Source: Xenopus tropicalis
Taxonomy: Eukaryota > Chordata > Amphibia > Anura > Pipidae
Length of the DNA: 64,000 nt
Assembly: GCF_000004195.4 (NCBI RefSeq)
Contig: NC_030685.2
Coordinates: 58,962,048 to 59,026,047, forward strand
Reading direction: 5' to 3'
Below the pieces are notes generated by a model, which saw only the letters and a list, made by a program, of their open reading frames with translations, was not told the origin of the DNA and searched no databases. Of this stretch, positions 25,501 through 36,480 are shown piece after piece. Every line of letters starts with the position of its first letter. Position 1 is the first letter of the stretch. The translations under genes and the position numbers were made by a program.

Positions 25501-28500
25501 GTATTAGAAAACCAGACTTGATTTTATTGTATAGATGCCAATTTAAGTTTGGCTCAAACAGAGGATCTAAGTTTTTATTTTGCTGTACAAATATCAAGAT
25601 GGGGTTGTATTTGTATTTGTGTGGATAATGAAAAAAAACTAGAATTCTGCAATGCCTTGCAGCCCAGGGAGTATAGCATGACATAATTTGATGCATGGCT
25701 GTGAAGACTTATAATTATTAAGGTCTGATTGCTGTAATTTCCTATTTAAAACCATTTTTAACAGCCTATACTGCTCCATTATCCACACATATACAAATCC
25801 AAATTTAAATGGGCATCTCTACAATAAAAACTAGTTTTCTCATGCCGTGATACCTTTATAACTAAACTATTACACAAAAAGCATTATTTTGCACCTTATT
25901 GATTGGAACATTAAACTGAATAAACACATACAGTGGTGTGAAAAACTATTTGCCCCCTTCCTGATTTCTTATTCTTTTGCATGTTTGTCACACTTAAATG
26001 TTTCTGCTCATCAAAAACTGTTAACTATTAGTCAAAGATAACATAATTGAACACAAAATGCAGTTTTAAAATGAAGGTTTACGTTATTAAGGGAGAAAAA
26101 AAACTCCAAATCTACATGGCTCTGTGTGAAAAAGTTATTGCCCCCCTTGTTAAAAAATAACTTAACTGTGGTTTATCAATTTCAATTTTCAATTTCAATA
26201 TCAATTTCTGTAGTCACCCCCAGGCCTGATTACTGCCACACCTGTTTCAATCAAGAAATCACTTAAATAGGAGCTACCTGACACAGAGAAGTAGCCCAAA
26301 AGCACCTCAAAAGCTAGACATCATGCCAAGATCCAAAGAAATTCAGGAACAAATGAGAACAAAAGTAATTGAGATCTATCAGTCTGGTAAAGGTTATAAA
26401 GCCATTTCTAAAGCTTTGGGACTCCAGCGAACCACAGTGAGCGCCATTATCCACAAATGGCAAAACATGGAACAGTGGTGAACCTTCCCAGGAGTGGCCG
26501 GCCGACCAAAATTACCCCAAGAGCGCAGAGACAACTCATCCGAGAGGCCACAAAAGACCCCAGGACAACATCTAAAGAACAGCAGGCCTCACTTGCCTCT
26601 ATTAAGGTCAGTGTTCACGACTCCACCATAAGAAAGAGACTGGGCAAAAACGGCCTGCATGGCAGATTTCCAAGGCGCAAACCACTTTTAAGCAAAAAGA
26701 ACATTATGGCTCGTCTCAATTTTGCTAAAAAACATCTCAATGATTGCCAAGACTTTTGGCAAAATACCTTGTGGACCGACGAGACAAAAGTTTAACTTTT
26801 TGGAAGTTGCGTGTCCCGTTACATATGGCGTAAAAGTAACACAGCATTTCAGAAAAAGAACATCATACCAACAGTAAAATATGATGGTGGTAGTGTGATG
26901 GTCTGGGGTTGTTTTGCTGCTTCAGGACCTGGAAGGCTTGCTGTGATAGATGGAACCATGAATTCTACTGTCTACCAAAAAATTCTGAAGGAGAATGTCC
27001 GGCCATCTGTTCGTCAACTCAAGCTGAAGCGATCTTGGGTGCTGCAGCAGGACAATGACCCAAAACACACCAGCAAACCCACCTCTGAATGGCTGAAGAA
27101 AAACAAAATGAAGACTTTGGAGTGGCCTAGTCAAAGTCCTGACCTGAATCCTATTGAGATGTTGTGGCATGACCTTAAAAAGGCGGTTCATGCTAGAAAA
27201 CCCTCAAATAAATCTGAATTACAACAATTCTGCAAAGATGAGTGGGCCAAAATTCCTCCAGCGCGCTGTAAAAGACTCGTTGCAAGTTATCGCAAACGCT
27301 TGATTGCAGTTATTGCTGCTAAGGGTGGCCCAACCAGTTATTAGGTTCAGGGGGCAATTACTTTTTCACACATGGCCATGTAGGTTTGGATTTTTTTCTC
27401 CCTAAATAATAAAAACCCTCATTTAAAAACTGCATTTTGTGTTTACTTGTGTTATCTTTGACTAACAGTTAAATGTGTTTGATGATCAGAAACATTTTGT
27501 GTGACAAACATGCAAAAGAATAAGAAATCAGGAAGGGGGCAAATAGTTTTTCACACCACTGTATTAGGGTGCTGTTACATAGTATGATAAATGCAGCCCA
27601 ATTATGTGTTAAAGAAGCTAGACAGATCACAAGTATTCAAAATTCTGGGTGATTTATTTTTTATTTTTCAGGATCAGGGACATCCATGATGTATTTCCAT
27701 TAACAGTCTCCAAAATACTGAGTTTCTTTAAGTCAATGTATGTGTACAGGGACTTCCTACAGCAAGACAAAGATAAGGCCACAGCATTTCTACAAGACTT
27801 AGAAAAAAAGTATGTGGACCAAAGCTGCAAATATTGCACGATACAGAAAACAGAATATAACCCAAATTAGAAAACAATAAGCAACCTTGTTCTCTTCATC
27901 TGTAAATGTATATTGTTTTAAAATTAAACAAAGACATTCATATGCAATTATAAATCTCTGATTTGGAGGTCCAGTTATTGCTAGCATGTACATTAGATTG
28001 AATTTATTACCCACTAGATGTTTTTCTATCATGCTATAAGGCCAAGCACGTGCTTAACCTCACGTGGGCTTATAAATGGACTAAGTAGTTGATGCTTGGA
28101 TGGCAAAGAGGTGCAGTTTTAAAAGTGACAAACTCTAACCTAATTTGGTTTTATATATCTAAAAAAATCAAATTTTTTTAGATATATAAAACAAAATCAG
28201 ATTTAAAATTGCACCTCTTTGCCATCCATGCATCAACTACTAAGTCCATTTATAAAAAATTCTGTGTAAGGGTATATATACACAATACCACAGTCCTCAG
28301 CGCTCTAAAGTTGATGTGTTCTCCAATCCTGTGTGAATAATAAGTCCAATCAAGTGTGTCGAAAACTTCCTGCAGCTCCGCTTCAAATCAACCCCTTTGA
28401 CTGGGTCCCAAAAACGAATTCAGCAATATGTATATGCGGAGCGCATGTGTAAAGAAAAAAAAAATATACAATAGTGCAAAAGAGTATAAATAAAGGAGAT

Positions 28501-29805
28501 CCTTCTCCAAAACGTAACTAAACAATGTATCAGTTTAAAAGTGAAAGTATGTGCTCATTAGATTACACTAACACCCAAGTGCAGTACTGCAAACTGCTTA
28601 CCAGATGGCAGTATAGATGTAGCAGTCGAATTTATGTATCCAATATCGGCATCTGACTAGATAGATGAAAGTAGCATTCTTGATGAACCTCGCAACTGTA
28701 TCCTCATGTGAAACGAATCTGATTGCAGAGCGTCGCTGTATCCTCAGTGAGGCACAAAAGGGAAGACGGCAACTGGTGCAATATTATTTATTATAAAAGC
28801 TCAAATAAAAGAATAAAACTTACAAACAACGAGGTATCACAAGCTCTTAAGATAGCCCAACGCGTTTCATGTACTTAGCGGTACACTTCCTCAGGAGCAG
28901 GTATTGATACCTGCTCCTGAGGAAGTGTACCGCTAAGTACATGAAACGCGTTGGGCTATCTTAAGAGCTTGTGATACCTCGTTGTTTGTAAGTTTTATTC
29001 TTTTATTTGAGCTTTTATAATAAATAATATTGCACCAGTTGCCGTCTTCCCTTTTGTGCCTCACTGAGGATACAGCGACGCTCTGCAATCAGATTCGTTT
29101 CACATGAGGATACAGTTGCGAGGTTCATCAAGAATGCTACTTTCATCTATCTAGTCAGATGCCGATATTGGATACATAAATTCGACTGCTACATCTATAC
29201 TGCCATCTGGTAAGCAGTTTGCAGTACTGCACTTGGGTGTTAGTGTAATCTAATGAGCACATACTTTCACTTTTAAACTGATACATTGTTTAGTTACGTT
29301 TTGGAGAAGGATCTCCTTTATTTATACTCTTTTGCACTATTGTATATTTTTTTTTTCTTTACACATGCGCTCCGCATATACATATTGCTGAATAAGTCCA
29401 TTTATAAGCTCACATGAAACCCTGCACTAGTGATGAGCAAACTTGGGGTGTCTATTCTTGTAAAAGGTCATGAAACAGCAAAGAATTTAAAAAAAAATTG
29501 CAAAATGTCACCAAAAATGTATTGGAGTCAATGGAAAGGCAAAATTACAGTTGAAGCATTTTAGCTCCTTTCTACTATGGTACAACTGGAATAAAGAGAA
29601 TCATACACATATATGCAATCAGCAAATGGCAAACTATTGTATAATTTGTTTCTCTTTATGCAGTCTAAAGTGTCTAATAATTGGATTGTGACTCTAATTT
29701 CATATTCTTTCTTTTAGGTTTTTTGACATTTTGGGTGAATCCGCTTCTAATGTTCTTCTAGAATTTCATGCATATTATTTCTGCCTTCTTGCCTCCAAGC
29801 CTTGA
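17382..29805 (+). CDS. SAM-dependent methyltransferase, copy 2, intact six-exon gene
   Basis: Coding exons: 17,382-17,492; 17,912-18,072; 18,742-18,955; 24,681-24,781; 27,672-27,809; 29,718-29,805. They sum to 813 nt and give 270 residues plus stop with consistent phases and AG/GT borders. The protein is a cytosolic-type class I methyltransferase with no signal peptide or membrane segment. Motif I is [10 protein letters not shown] (residues 46-55), D70 lies at the end of strand 2 (KVIGIDIS), the [10 protein letters not shown] segment is at 99-108 and [11 protein letters not shown] at 128-138. The C-terminal third (exons 4-6) is the family-specific cap. Family knowledge: it resembles the vertebrate proteins annotated as putative methyltransferase DDB_G0268948-like; the methyl acceptor is not known and cannot be read from sequence. 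The ATG follows a 'cttttacag' acceptor, so at least one untranslated exon should lie upstream. Introns 3 and 5 have been enlarged by a Harbinger-like element, a Tc1-like element and a palindromic insertion. It could still be silent in expression, but nothing in the coding sequence is broken. Confidence 0.88.
18290..18610. repeat. interspersed repeat fragments in intron 2 of copy 2
   Basis: The 'tagtgatgagcaaatctg' start and 'cgaaaaactcgaaaaaaatt' tract are typical of a short interspersed element, followed by a fragment of the 1-215 family at about 18,530-18,600 ('gtacaggtactgttttatta'). No exon is seen. Confidence 0.45.
20098..21555 (-). mobile_element. CR1/L2-like LINE fragment, 5'-truncated
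   Basis: On the minus strand, 21,549-20,662 encodes the palm and C-terminal part of a non-LTR reverse transcriptase in several frames. The start ([10 protein letters not shown]) leads into the FADDTK form of the catalytic box, followed by KCKVIHFG and KDLGVFVD. Further on come [24 protein letters not shown] and [12 protein letters not shown] frame change lies at the homopolymer near 21,190. The 3' tail continues at 20,230-20,098 ('gggttgaaaaaagacc' on the plus strand), beyond the MITE at 20,231-20,669. A second copy of the same family is at 62,590-63,915. Confidence 0.85.
20231..20669. mobile_element. 439-bp foldback MITE with TAA target site
   Basis: The ends 'ggggctgatttactta' and 'tagtaaatcagcccc' are inverted. 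The whole element folds on itself around about 20,450, with arms rich in CG-containing words such as 'ttttttcgtatgttttgcga'. TAA (20,228-20,230) and TAG (20,670-20,672) flank it. The paralogous LINE at about 62,712 reads 'atactaactgtagat' without interruption, giving the empty site and confirming a 3-bp TAA duplication. Confidence 0.88.
21591..21742. repeat. four tandem 38-bp repeats inside the Harbinger-like element
   Basis: Units start at 21,591, 21,629, 21,667 and 21,705. Each contains 'tatacagtactatagcggta' (with small changes) and most end in 'tttagtcgcgataa'. They lie just upstream of the element's own ORF and could be binding sites for an element-encoded protein or part of its promoter; this role is inference. 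Confidence 0.85.
21872..22966 (+). CDS. two-exon ORF of the Harbinger-like element; putative helical DNA-binding N-terminus, Gly/Pro-rich middle, coiled-coil C-terminus
   Basis: Exon 1 is 21,872-22,118, ending at a GTAATT donor. Exon 2 is best placed at 22,602-22,966, after the acceptor 'cctctttcccag'. This junction keeps one frame open to the TAA and gives about 203 residues. The N-terminal 83 residues are predicted helical, with [19 protein letters not shown] near the end; this resembles the recognition-helix end of Myb/SANT-like proteins encoded by Harbinger elements. The middle (about residues 84-140) is a low-complexity run of GPRGPTS units, collagen-like in composition. The C-terminus ([20 protein letters not shown]) is a short coiled coil. 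A possible ATTAAA signal lies at 23,004. An upstream acceptor at 22,575 would give a Pro/Ala-rich frame that stops at 22,781 and loses the coiled coil. It could be an orphan accessory protein of the transposon or a captured host fragment. Confidence 0.55.
22220..22560. repeat. repeat insertion with (TA)n in the intron of the element's ORF
   Basis: This begins with 'taacatagtaacatagtaag' and 'gggttgaaaaaagac', the tail motif of the LINE family at 20.1 and 62.6 kb. It continues with the 70-bp segment shared with 12,617-12,686 and ends in a TA microsatellite at about 22,468-22,530. It lies in the intron between the two ORF exons. Confidence 0.6.
23819..24680. other. intron 3 of copy 2, right part
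   Basis: No exon is seen. Open frames near 23,955-24,265 have no splice or family support. The last part (24,530-24,680) aligns with 7,880-8,034 in intron 3 of copy 1. Confidence 0.45.
25931..27561 (+). mobile_element. Tc1-like transposon, 1.63 kb, near full length
   Basis: Inverted ends 'cagtggtgtgaaaaactatt' (25,931) and 'agtttttcacaccactg' (to 27,561) are flanked by TA at 25,929-25,930 and 27,562-27,563. The inverted repeats extend inward for well over 100 bp with 'ttgcatgtttgtcac' and 'gtgacaaacatgcaa' near their inner parts. It carries one damaged transposase gene and lies in intron 5 of methyltransferase copy 2, in the same orientation as the gene. Confidence 0.93.
26322..27344 (+). 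pseudogene. Tc1-like DD34E transposase, inactivated
   Basis: The start is ATG at 26,322 ([10 protein letters not shown]), with a paired-like helix-turn-helix ([18 protein letters not shown]). A frame change near 26,460 moves the reading into the frame that continues with [11 protein letters not shown], the GRPR-like linker. The catalytic triad is readable: D in LWTDETKV, D in [10 protein letters not shown] and E in [16 protein letters not shown]. An in-frame TAA at 26,793-26,795 comes right after DETKV where family members continue into LFG. With one frameshift and one stop it cannot make full-length enzyme. The length of about 340 codons fits Tc1-like transposases. Confidence 0.9.
28060..28255. 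mobile_element. hairpin MITE in intron 5 of copy 2, split by a later insertion
   Basis: Arms pair 'acttagtccatttata'-type sequence: 'tataaatggactaagtagtt' near 28,070 is inverted at 28,230-28,254, and 'ggcaaagaggtgca' is inverted at about 28,210. A central palindrome lies around 28,170 ('ttttatatatctaaaaaaat'). The outermost right arm ('ataagctcacatg') reappears at 29,405-29,417, after the 1.1 kb insertion. Copy 1 lacks this element in its intron 5. Confidence 0.7.
28256..29392. mobile_element. 1.1 kb insertion with 15-bp target duplication, containing a perfect palindrome
   Basis: The 15-bp direct repeat 'taagtccatttataa' flanks it (28,241-28,255 and 29,393-29,407). From 28,421 to 29,390 the sequence is a perfect palindrome as far as I can compare: arms 28,421-28,905 and 28,906-29,390, no spacer beyond the central 'tg', homopolymers matching in length. 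The arms contain 'atgaaacgcgttgggct' and 'cctgaggaagtgtacc', a motif pair I recognise from dispersed frog repeats. About 165 bp of non-palindromic sequence lies on the left. A long, exact target duplication suggests a LINE-driven insertion, but the palindrome is unusual. Confidence 0.75.
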
Positions 29806-30858
29806 ACTGCCTCGAACTGTCAAACCAGCAACATTGAAAGACTTATTATTAGCAATATTTACAGCCTCTCCACTATGTATCAGAACTGTGTCCACTTCAG
29901 TTCTCTTTGTTGAAAACTAAACATAAAAACCTCTGACTCTAAGCAATATACCAGATAAAGGTATCAGATCATTAACTGGATTAGTATCCTTGGTTTTATC
30001 TAATATTCTTGGGGTAATGGCAGTAAGATTTGAAAAGTAAAGGGAGCCAGTTTGCTGTGATTAAGCCAGATTGCCCTGAGCAATAGGTTTTACTTGCAGC
30101 AATTGCAGTGTTAGCCCGCAGTTTGTCCCTCACATGTGCCCCATAAATCTTAAAATGTGCCATGACCCTTAAAGGCATTTCTACTTTTTATTTTTTCCGT
30201 TCTTTTGGCTGTTTTGTTAAAATAAGCAAAAATAAACATTTAAATAAAAAAAAATTTAACCAAAGTTCATCCATTCATCAAACATTTAACAAAAAATTTT
30301 TTAACCAAAGTTCATCCAACAACTGATACATTTGAGAATACTGTAAATGAAAAGAATGCAAAATCACTGGGTAGCAAGTAGTAGACAAGATTTAGTGCAG
30401 ATAAAATTGAGATTATGAACCATAGCTGCAGTAACAAGTACACTACATACTGAGTAAATGGATAAATGTAGACAATGGAAAATAATGTAGAAACAGCTCA
30501 TAGATTAACTGCCACTACTAGAAAAGAAGTCCTAAAGGGTAGCTCTAGATAATGTCTGGCAGTTGCTGCTGAATAAAATAATGGAACCACATTACCTACC
30601 AGCATTCATAGCCTGAGAAGCAGAGCAAGGGCAGTGAGCGTTGGAGCCCAAGGCAAGGTTGTCATTCGCCAAGTGAAGGCCCAGTGAATATGGTACACCA
30701 GAGGAATGTTTTTTAAAGCATGAATGCAATTGTAGACTTACTTTTTCGTATTGATGTAGAAAAGCCAGCATAAAAAAAACCTGCAAACCTCTAAAACCAT
30801 GAAGCAAAGAACGATCTTCCAGTTGTAAAAGGGACATCTGCCATTGATCTGGAAAGGT
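29806..30858. other. 3' flank of methyltransferase copy 2
   Basis: No gene is seen. The first about 150 bases parallel the 3' flank of copy 1 and would be untranslated region. There is a local duplication of 'aaccaaagttcatcca' at about 30,259 and 30,304. Confidence 0.45.
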
Positions 30859-31604
30859 TTAACCCTTTAAGTGCCAGCCGAATTCGTCATTTCGGTTCCC
30901 CCCAGTGCCAGACGTTTTTTAAGCATTTTGTACTCATTCACTTTAACAATGTTTTTTGGTAGGAAAACCTCCACGAAACTAGGGAAATTATATATCGTTT
31001 TTTTCGTCACTAATTGGGCTTCGACATACATACCAAATTTTATAACTTTTCTGGAGATATGATGTGTATTTTGGGTGAAATATGTAAAAAAAAAATAAAA
31101 TTATGAAAAATTTCTGTATATTTTGAGGTTTTTTTCCATAGAAAAGTTAATTTTACTCACTTTTTTTTATTGTTTGTAAAAGCCCTGATACTCCCAATTC
31201 CAACGATACCAAATATGTGGTGGTACCCCACAGTTCCTGTCCAGAAGTAACCCCCAAACTAAGGCAATACTTAGTACAATATCACACCAGAACAAAGCAG
31301 AAAAGCGCTTGTAACAGTTAATGCAGCATAACTTATATGTAAATCTAAAATATCCCCTCATGTTTGGTATCTTTAGAAACTACAGACCTTCAGGTTTCTA
31401 GGTGCAATGTAGTTTTCACTCAAAAGCCAAATACCTTTTGTCAGTGCATTGTGAAATTTGGAACTTTTTATGACATTTTTTTTTTCTTTCTAAAACGTAA
31501 ACTTGGACGCATGATCAAATGTGGATTTGACAAAAAAAAATCTCATAAAAATTTTCTAACAAAGGCATATTTGAAAGACAAACTTCTCCTGAATAAAATG
31601 ATGC

Positions 31605-34600
31605 CCCATATGTATGGGTGCACATAAAGACATGGGCACCAAACACTCCAAAGCAGGGGCAATGCACAAGGGCAATTACAGCTAAAAATGTGGGGGCTGC
31701 GCTCTATGTGCACTTCCTGCAGTTTTTCAGTGTTAACCCCCCCTACCTGTGAAATAACCCCCACAAACTATATATTTCTGAAAAGTGCACACCTTCAGCT
31801 ATTCAGAGACACCACTCTTCTCTTTCTACATGGAAAATTGTGGCCGCAGTCCCTTGCAGAAGTCAGCGCTTTGGTCAGAAATCAAGGAAAAACCAGATAA
31901 AAAACCTAGATTTCTCCCCAAAATCTCCATGGCAACTACCAAAAACTTACTAACCATCAATCTGCAAGTTCCCCTGAATAAAACGATACCCCATATGTAT
32001 GGGTGCACATAAAGACGTGGCCACCAAATGCCCCAAAACAGGGGCAATGCATAAGGGCAATTTCAGTTGAAATTTTGGGGGCTGCGCTCTATGTGCACTA
32101 CCTGCAGTTTTTCAGTGTTAAGCCCCCCTACCTGTGAGATAACCCCCACAATCTATATATTTACGAAAAGTGCAAACCTTCAGCTATTCAGAGACACCAC
32201 TCTTCTCTTTCTACATGGAAAATTGTGGCCGCAGTCCCTTGCAGAAGTCAGCGCTTTGGTCAGAAATCAAGGAAAAACTAGATACAAACCTAGATTTCTC
32301 CCCAAAATCTCCATGGCAACTACCAAAAACTTACTAACCATCAATCTGCAAGTTCCCCTGAATAAAACGATACCCCATATGTATGGGTGCACATAAAGAC
32401 GTGGCCACCAAATGCCCCAAAACAGGGGCAATGCATAAGGGCAATTTCAGTTGAAATTTTGGGGGCTGCGCTCTATGTGCACTACCTGCAGTTTTTCAGT
32501 GTTAACCCCCCTACCTGTGAGATAACCCCCACAATCTATATATTTACAAAAAGTGCACACCTTCAGCTATTCAGAGACACCACTCTTCTCTTTCTACATG
32601 GAAAATTGTGGCCGCAGTCCCTTGCAGAAGTTAGCGCTTTGGTCAGAAATCAAGGAAAAACTAGATACAAACCTAGATTTCTCCCCAAAATCTCCATGGC
32701 AACTACCAAAAACTTACTAACCATCAATCTGGAAGTTCCTCTGAATAAAACGATACCCCATATGTATGGGTGCACATAAAGACGTGGCCACCAAATGCCC
32801 CAAAACAGGGGCAATGCATAAGGGGAATTTCAGTTGAAATTTTGGGGGCTGCGCTCTATGTGCACTACCTGCAGTTTTTCAGTGATAACCCCCCCTACCT
32901 GTGAGATACCCCCACAATCTATATATTTACGAAAAGTGCACACCTTCAGCTATTCAGAGACACCACTCTTCTCTTTCTACATGGAAAATTGTGGCCGCAG
33001 TCCCTTGCAGAAGTCAGCGCTTTGGTCAGAAATCAAGGAAAAACCAGATACAACCCTAGATTTTGGTCAGAAATCAAGGAAAAACCAGATAAAAACCTAG
33101 ATTTCTCCCCAAAATCTCCATGGCAACTACCAAAAACTTACTAAACCTCAATTTGCAAGTTCCCCTGAATAAAACGATACCCCATATGTATGGGTGCACA
33201 TAAAGACGTGGCCACCAAATGCCCCCAAACAGGGGCAATGCATAAGGGGGGGCTGTGCTCTATCTGCAGTTATTTAGTCTAAACACCCCCATACCTGTGA
33301 AATAACCCCCGCAAACTATATATTTCTGAAAAGTGCACACCTTCAGCTATTCAGAGACGCCACTCTCCTCTTTCTACATGGAAAATTGTGGCCGCAGTCC
33401 CTTGCAGAAGTTAGTGCTTTGGTCAGAAATCAAGGAAAAACCAGATACAAACCTAGATTTCTCCCCAAAATCTCCATGGCAACTACCAAAAACTTACTAA
33501 CCATCAATCTGCAAGTTCCCCTGAATAAAACGATACCCCATATGTATGGGTGCACATAAAGACGTGGCCACCAAATGCCCCAAAACAGGGGCAATGCATA
33601 AGGGGAATTTCAGTTGAAATTTTGGGGGCTGCGCTCTATGTGCACTACCTGCAGTTTTTCAGTGATAACCCCCCCTACCTGTGAGATACCCCCACAATCT
33701 ATATATTTACGAAAAGTGCACACCTTCAGCTATTCAGAGACACCACTCTTCTCTTTCTACATGGAAAATTGTGGCCGCAGTCCCTTGCAGAAGTCAGCGC
33801 TTTGGTCAGAAATCAAGGAAAAACCAGATACAACCCTAGATTTTGGTCAGAAATCAAGGAAAAACCAGATAAAAACCTAGATTTCTCCCCAAAATCTCCA
33901 TGGCAACTACCAAAAACTTACTAAACCTCAATTTGCAAGTTCCCCTGAATAAAACGATACCCCATATGTATGGGTGCACATAAAGACGTGGCCACCAAAT
34001 GCCCCCAAACAGGGGCAATGCATAAGGGGGGGCTGTGCTCTATCTGCAGTTATTTAGTCTAAACACCCCCATACCTGTGAAATAACCCCCGCAAACTATA
34101 TATTTCTGAAAAGTGCACACCTTCAGCTATTCAGAGACGCCACTCTCCTCTTTCTACATGGAAAATTGTGGCCGCAGTCCCTTGCAGAAGTTAGCGCTTT
34201 GGTCAGAAATCAAGGAAAAACCAGATACAAACCTAGATTTCTCCCCAAAATCTCCATGGCAACTACCAAAAACTTACTAACCATCAATCTGCAAGTTCCC
34301 CTGAATAAAACGATACCCCATATGTATGGGTGCACATAAAGACGTGGCCACCAAATGCCCCCAAACAGGGGCAATGCATAAGGGCAATTTCAGTTGAAAT
34401 TTTGGGGGCTGCGCTCTATGTGCACTACCTGCAGTTTTTCAGTGTTAACCCCCCCTACCTGTGAGATAACCCCCACAATCTATATATTTACGAAAAGTGC
34501 ACACCTTCAGCTATTCAGAGACGCCACTCTTCTCTTTCTACATGGAAAATTGCGGCCGTAGTCCCTTGCAGAAGTCAGCGCTTTGGTCAGAAATCAAGGA

Positions 34601-35180
34601 AAAACCAGATACAAACCTAGATTTTGGTCAGAAATCAAGGAAAAACCAGATAAAAAACCTAGATTTCTCCCCAAAATCTCCATGGCAACTACCAAAAACT
34701 TACTAAACCTCAATTTGCAAGTTCCCCTGAATAAAACGATACCCCATATGTATGGGTGCACATAAAGACGTGGCCACCAAATGCCCCAAAACAGGGGCAA
34801 TGCATAAGGGCAATTTCAGTTGAAATTTTGGGGGCTGCGCTCTATGTGCACTACCTGCAGTTTTTCAGTGTTAACCCCCCCTACCTGTGAGATAACCCCC
34901 ACAATCTATATATTTACGAAAAGTGCACACCTTCAGCTATTCAGAGACGCCACTCTTCTCTTTCTACATGGAAAATTGTGGCCGCAGTCCCTTGCAGAAG
35001 TCAGCGCTTTGGTCAGAAATCAAGGAAAAACCAGATACAAACCTAGATTTTGGTCAGAAATCAAGGAAAAACCAGATAAAAAACCTAGATTTCTCCCCAA
35101 AATCTCCATGGCAACTACCAAAAACTTACTAACCATCAATCTGCAAGTTCCCCTGAATAAAACGATACCTATGTCTGGTT
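31605..35180. repeat. tandem array of 0.36-0.43 kb units with higher-order structure
   Basis: The marker 'catatgtatgggtgcacata' recurs at about 31,608, 31,992, 32,375, 32,759, 33,183, 33,539, 33,963, 34,319 and 34,744, with a degenerate last copy near 35,166. Spacings are 383-384 (three), then 424, 356, 424, 356, 425 and about 425. Long units have a second 'ttttggtcagaaatcaagga' block (about 42 bp extra); short units lack about 27 bp around 'caatttcagttgaaa'. The 780-bp long-plus-short pair at 32,756-33,535 is repeated almost without change at 33,536-34,315. Many open frames here repeat the same shadow peptide and are not genes. Confidence 0.92.
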
Positions 35181-35255
35181 GCACATAAGTACATGGCCGC
35201 CAAACCTGAAAATGCATAATATTGGGGCTGCACTCTATGCACCCCTTTTTTTTTG

Positions 35256-35495
35256 CCTGCACCCGAATGAATGGGATACGCTCGGGTGCAGGCACATGTA
35301 GCCGATATACGCATGAAAACGCGTGAGAATGCAAAGTCTCGCGTTTTCATGCGTATATCGGCTACACGTGCCTGCACCCGAGCGTATCCCATTCATTCGG
35401 GTGCAGGAACAAGTAGCAGGCGTAGGGCTGAATTTTCGGCAAGCGTTTTTCCACTTGCTGAAAAAATCAGCCCTACGCCTCGTGTGGCATCAGCC
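35256..35495. mobile_element. Harbinger-type MITE, left end lost
   Basis: An inner palindrome (arms about 35,256-35,322 and 35,341-35,407) has 'cctgcacccgaatgaatggg' at the ends and 'gaaaacgcg' at the centre. The right part carries a second inverted pair, 'aggcgtagggctgaa' with 'ttcagccctacgcct'-like sequence, and ends 'gtgtggcatcagcc' before TAA at 35,496-35,498. It is the same family as the complete element at 48,479-48,800; the left terminal repeat is missing. Confidence 0.7.
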
Positions 35496-35959
35496 TAACC
35501 CTTGGCAATAGAAACTACCAGAACAATCTTAGCACCTCTGGACCTTTCTAGAACAACTGAAATCAAATGGAATAAAACCACTAAAAGCAATAGTTGCAAT
35601 AGTTGCAATGAAATCGGTAAGAGCCCTGGATCCACCAATGTCACTGCAAAAGCAACCTTTTTGGGGGCACTAAACACACAATAAAGAACAATGCAAAGAT
35701 AAAACACCGTAAAATCCAATAAAACCACCTAAACCAACAGAAGAACAATAATTGCAATGAAATCGGTGGTCAGAGCCCTGGATCCACCAACGTCACTGCA
35801 AATTCAGCACCAAATAGCAATAAAAAAAGTTACAGTGCAATAGAATAATTCAAAAACAGAAATCAATTATGAAAATGCCAAAAAAACACTAAAATGCAAC
35901 CAAATAAATCAGATAATTATAGAGCAAGATCAGAAATAAAGTTTTAGTAAAAAAAAAGA

Positions 35960-36160
35960 CTGCCAAAGAAAGCAAAGACAGAAAGAAAAGAAAAGAAAGA
36001 AAGAAAAAAAAAAAAAAAAAAAAAAAGTGTAAGTGTAAGTGTGTGTGTAAGTGTCTGTGTGTGCTTGGGAAAGTTGTAAATAAGTGTGTATGTGTACAAA
36101 AGTGTAATAATGACAAAGATAGAAGAAAAAATGCAAAAAAAAAAAAAAAAAATTTTTTAG
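35960..36160. repeat. A-rich simple repeats
   Basis: An (AAAG)-like tract and a pure A run (about 35,975-36,026), a GT-rich tract (36,027-36,065) and a second A run (about 36,134-36,150). Confidence 0.85.
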
Positions 36161-36189
36161 ACAGTTGAGATAGAAATAAGCAAAATAAA

Positions 36190-36480
36190 CAGTGGTAGAG
36201 AGTTGTAGTTCAGCTTACCCAAGGCAGGCAGACGATCAGGGGCGATCAGGGGCGATCAATCCAGCAGGAAGGCAGCAGGGGAGCTCCATCTCGTCCGAAG
36301 TGCGCAGCAGGAGTGAGGGAGCCGACAGTAGGCGGCGCTATTTAAAGGGACAGCAGTGGACACGTCATCAACGCGTGTCCACTGCTGTCATTGGCTGGCG
36401 ACGCGATCGGTGCGGCTGGGGGACCCGGATCGGTGAGTATGTTCTTCATTGCTCGTTGCCTAGGGGGATCTGAGGGGTTT
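36190..36480. other. GC-rich block near the right end of the piggyBac-like element
   Basis: CpG content is high and there is an inverted pair 'agcagtggacacg' and 'cgtgtccactgct' around 36,360. A TATA-like 'gctatttaaag' lies at about 36,338. It could be a relic promoter of the autonomous parent. The open frame 36,192-36,473 has no recognisable similarity. Confidence 0.35.

Noticed and set aside
28421..29390. Long palindrome read as a replication origin or recombination hot spot
   Set aside because: The flanking 15-bp duplication shows it came in as an insertion. Nothing in the sequence points to an origin.
31600..35180. Regularly spaced repeats suggesting a CRISPR-like array
   Set aside because: Units are 356-425 bp with no unique spacers, inside a eukaryotic transposon.
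31785..35188. Many similar open frames encoding peptides such as HTFSYSETPLFSF
   Set aside because: They recur because the DNA is a tandem array. Neighbouring units break the frame, and frames on both strands are open in the same way.
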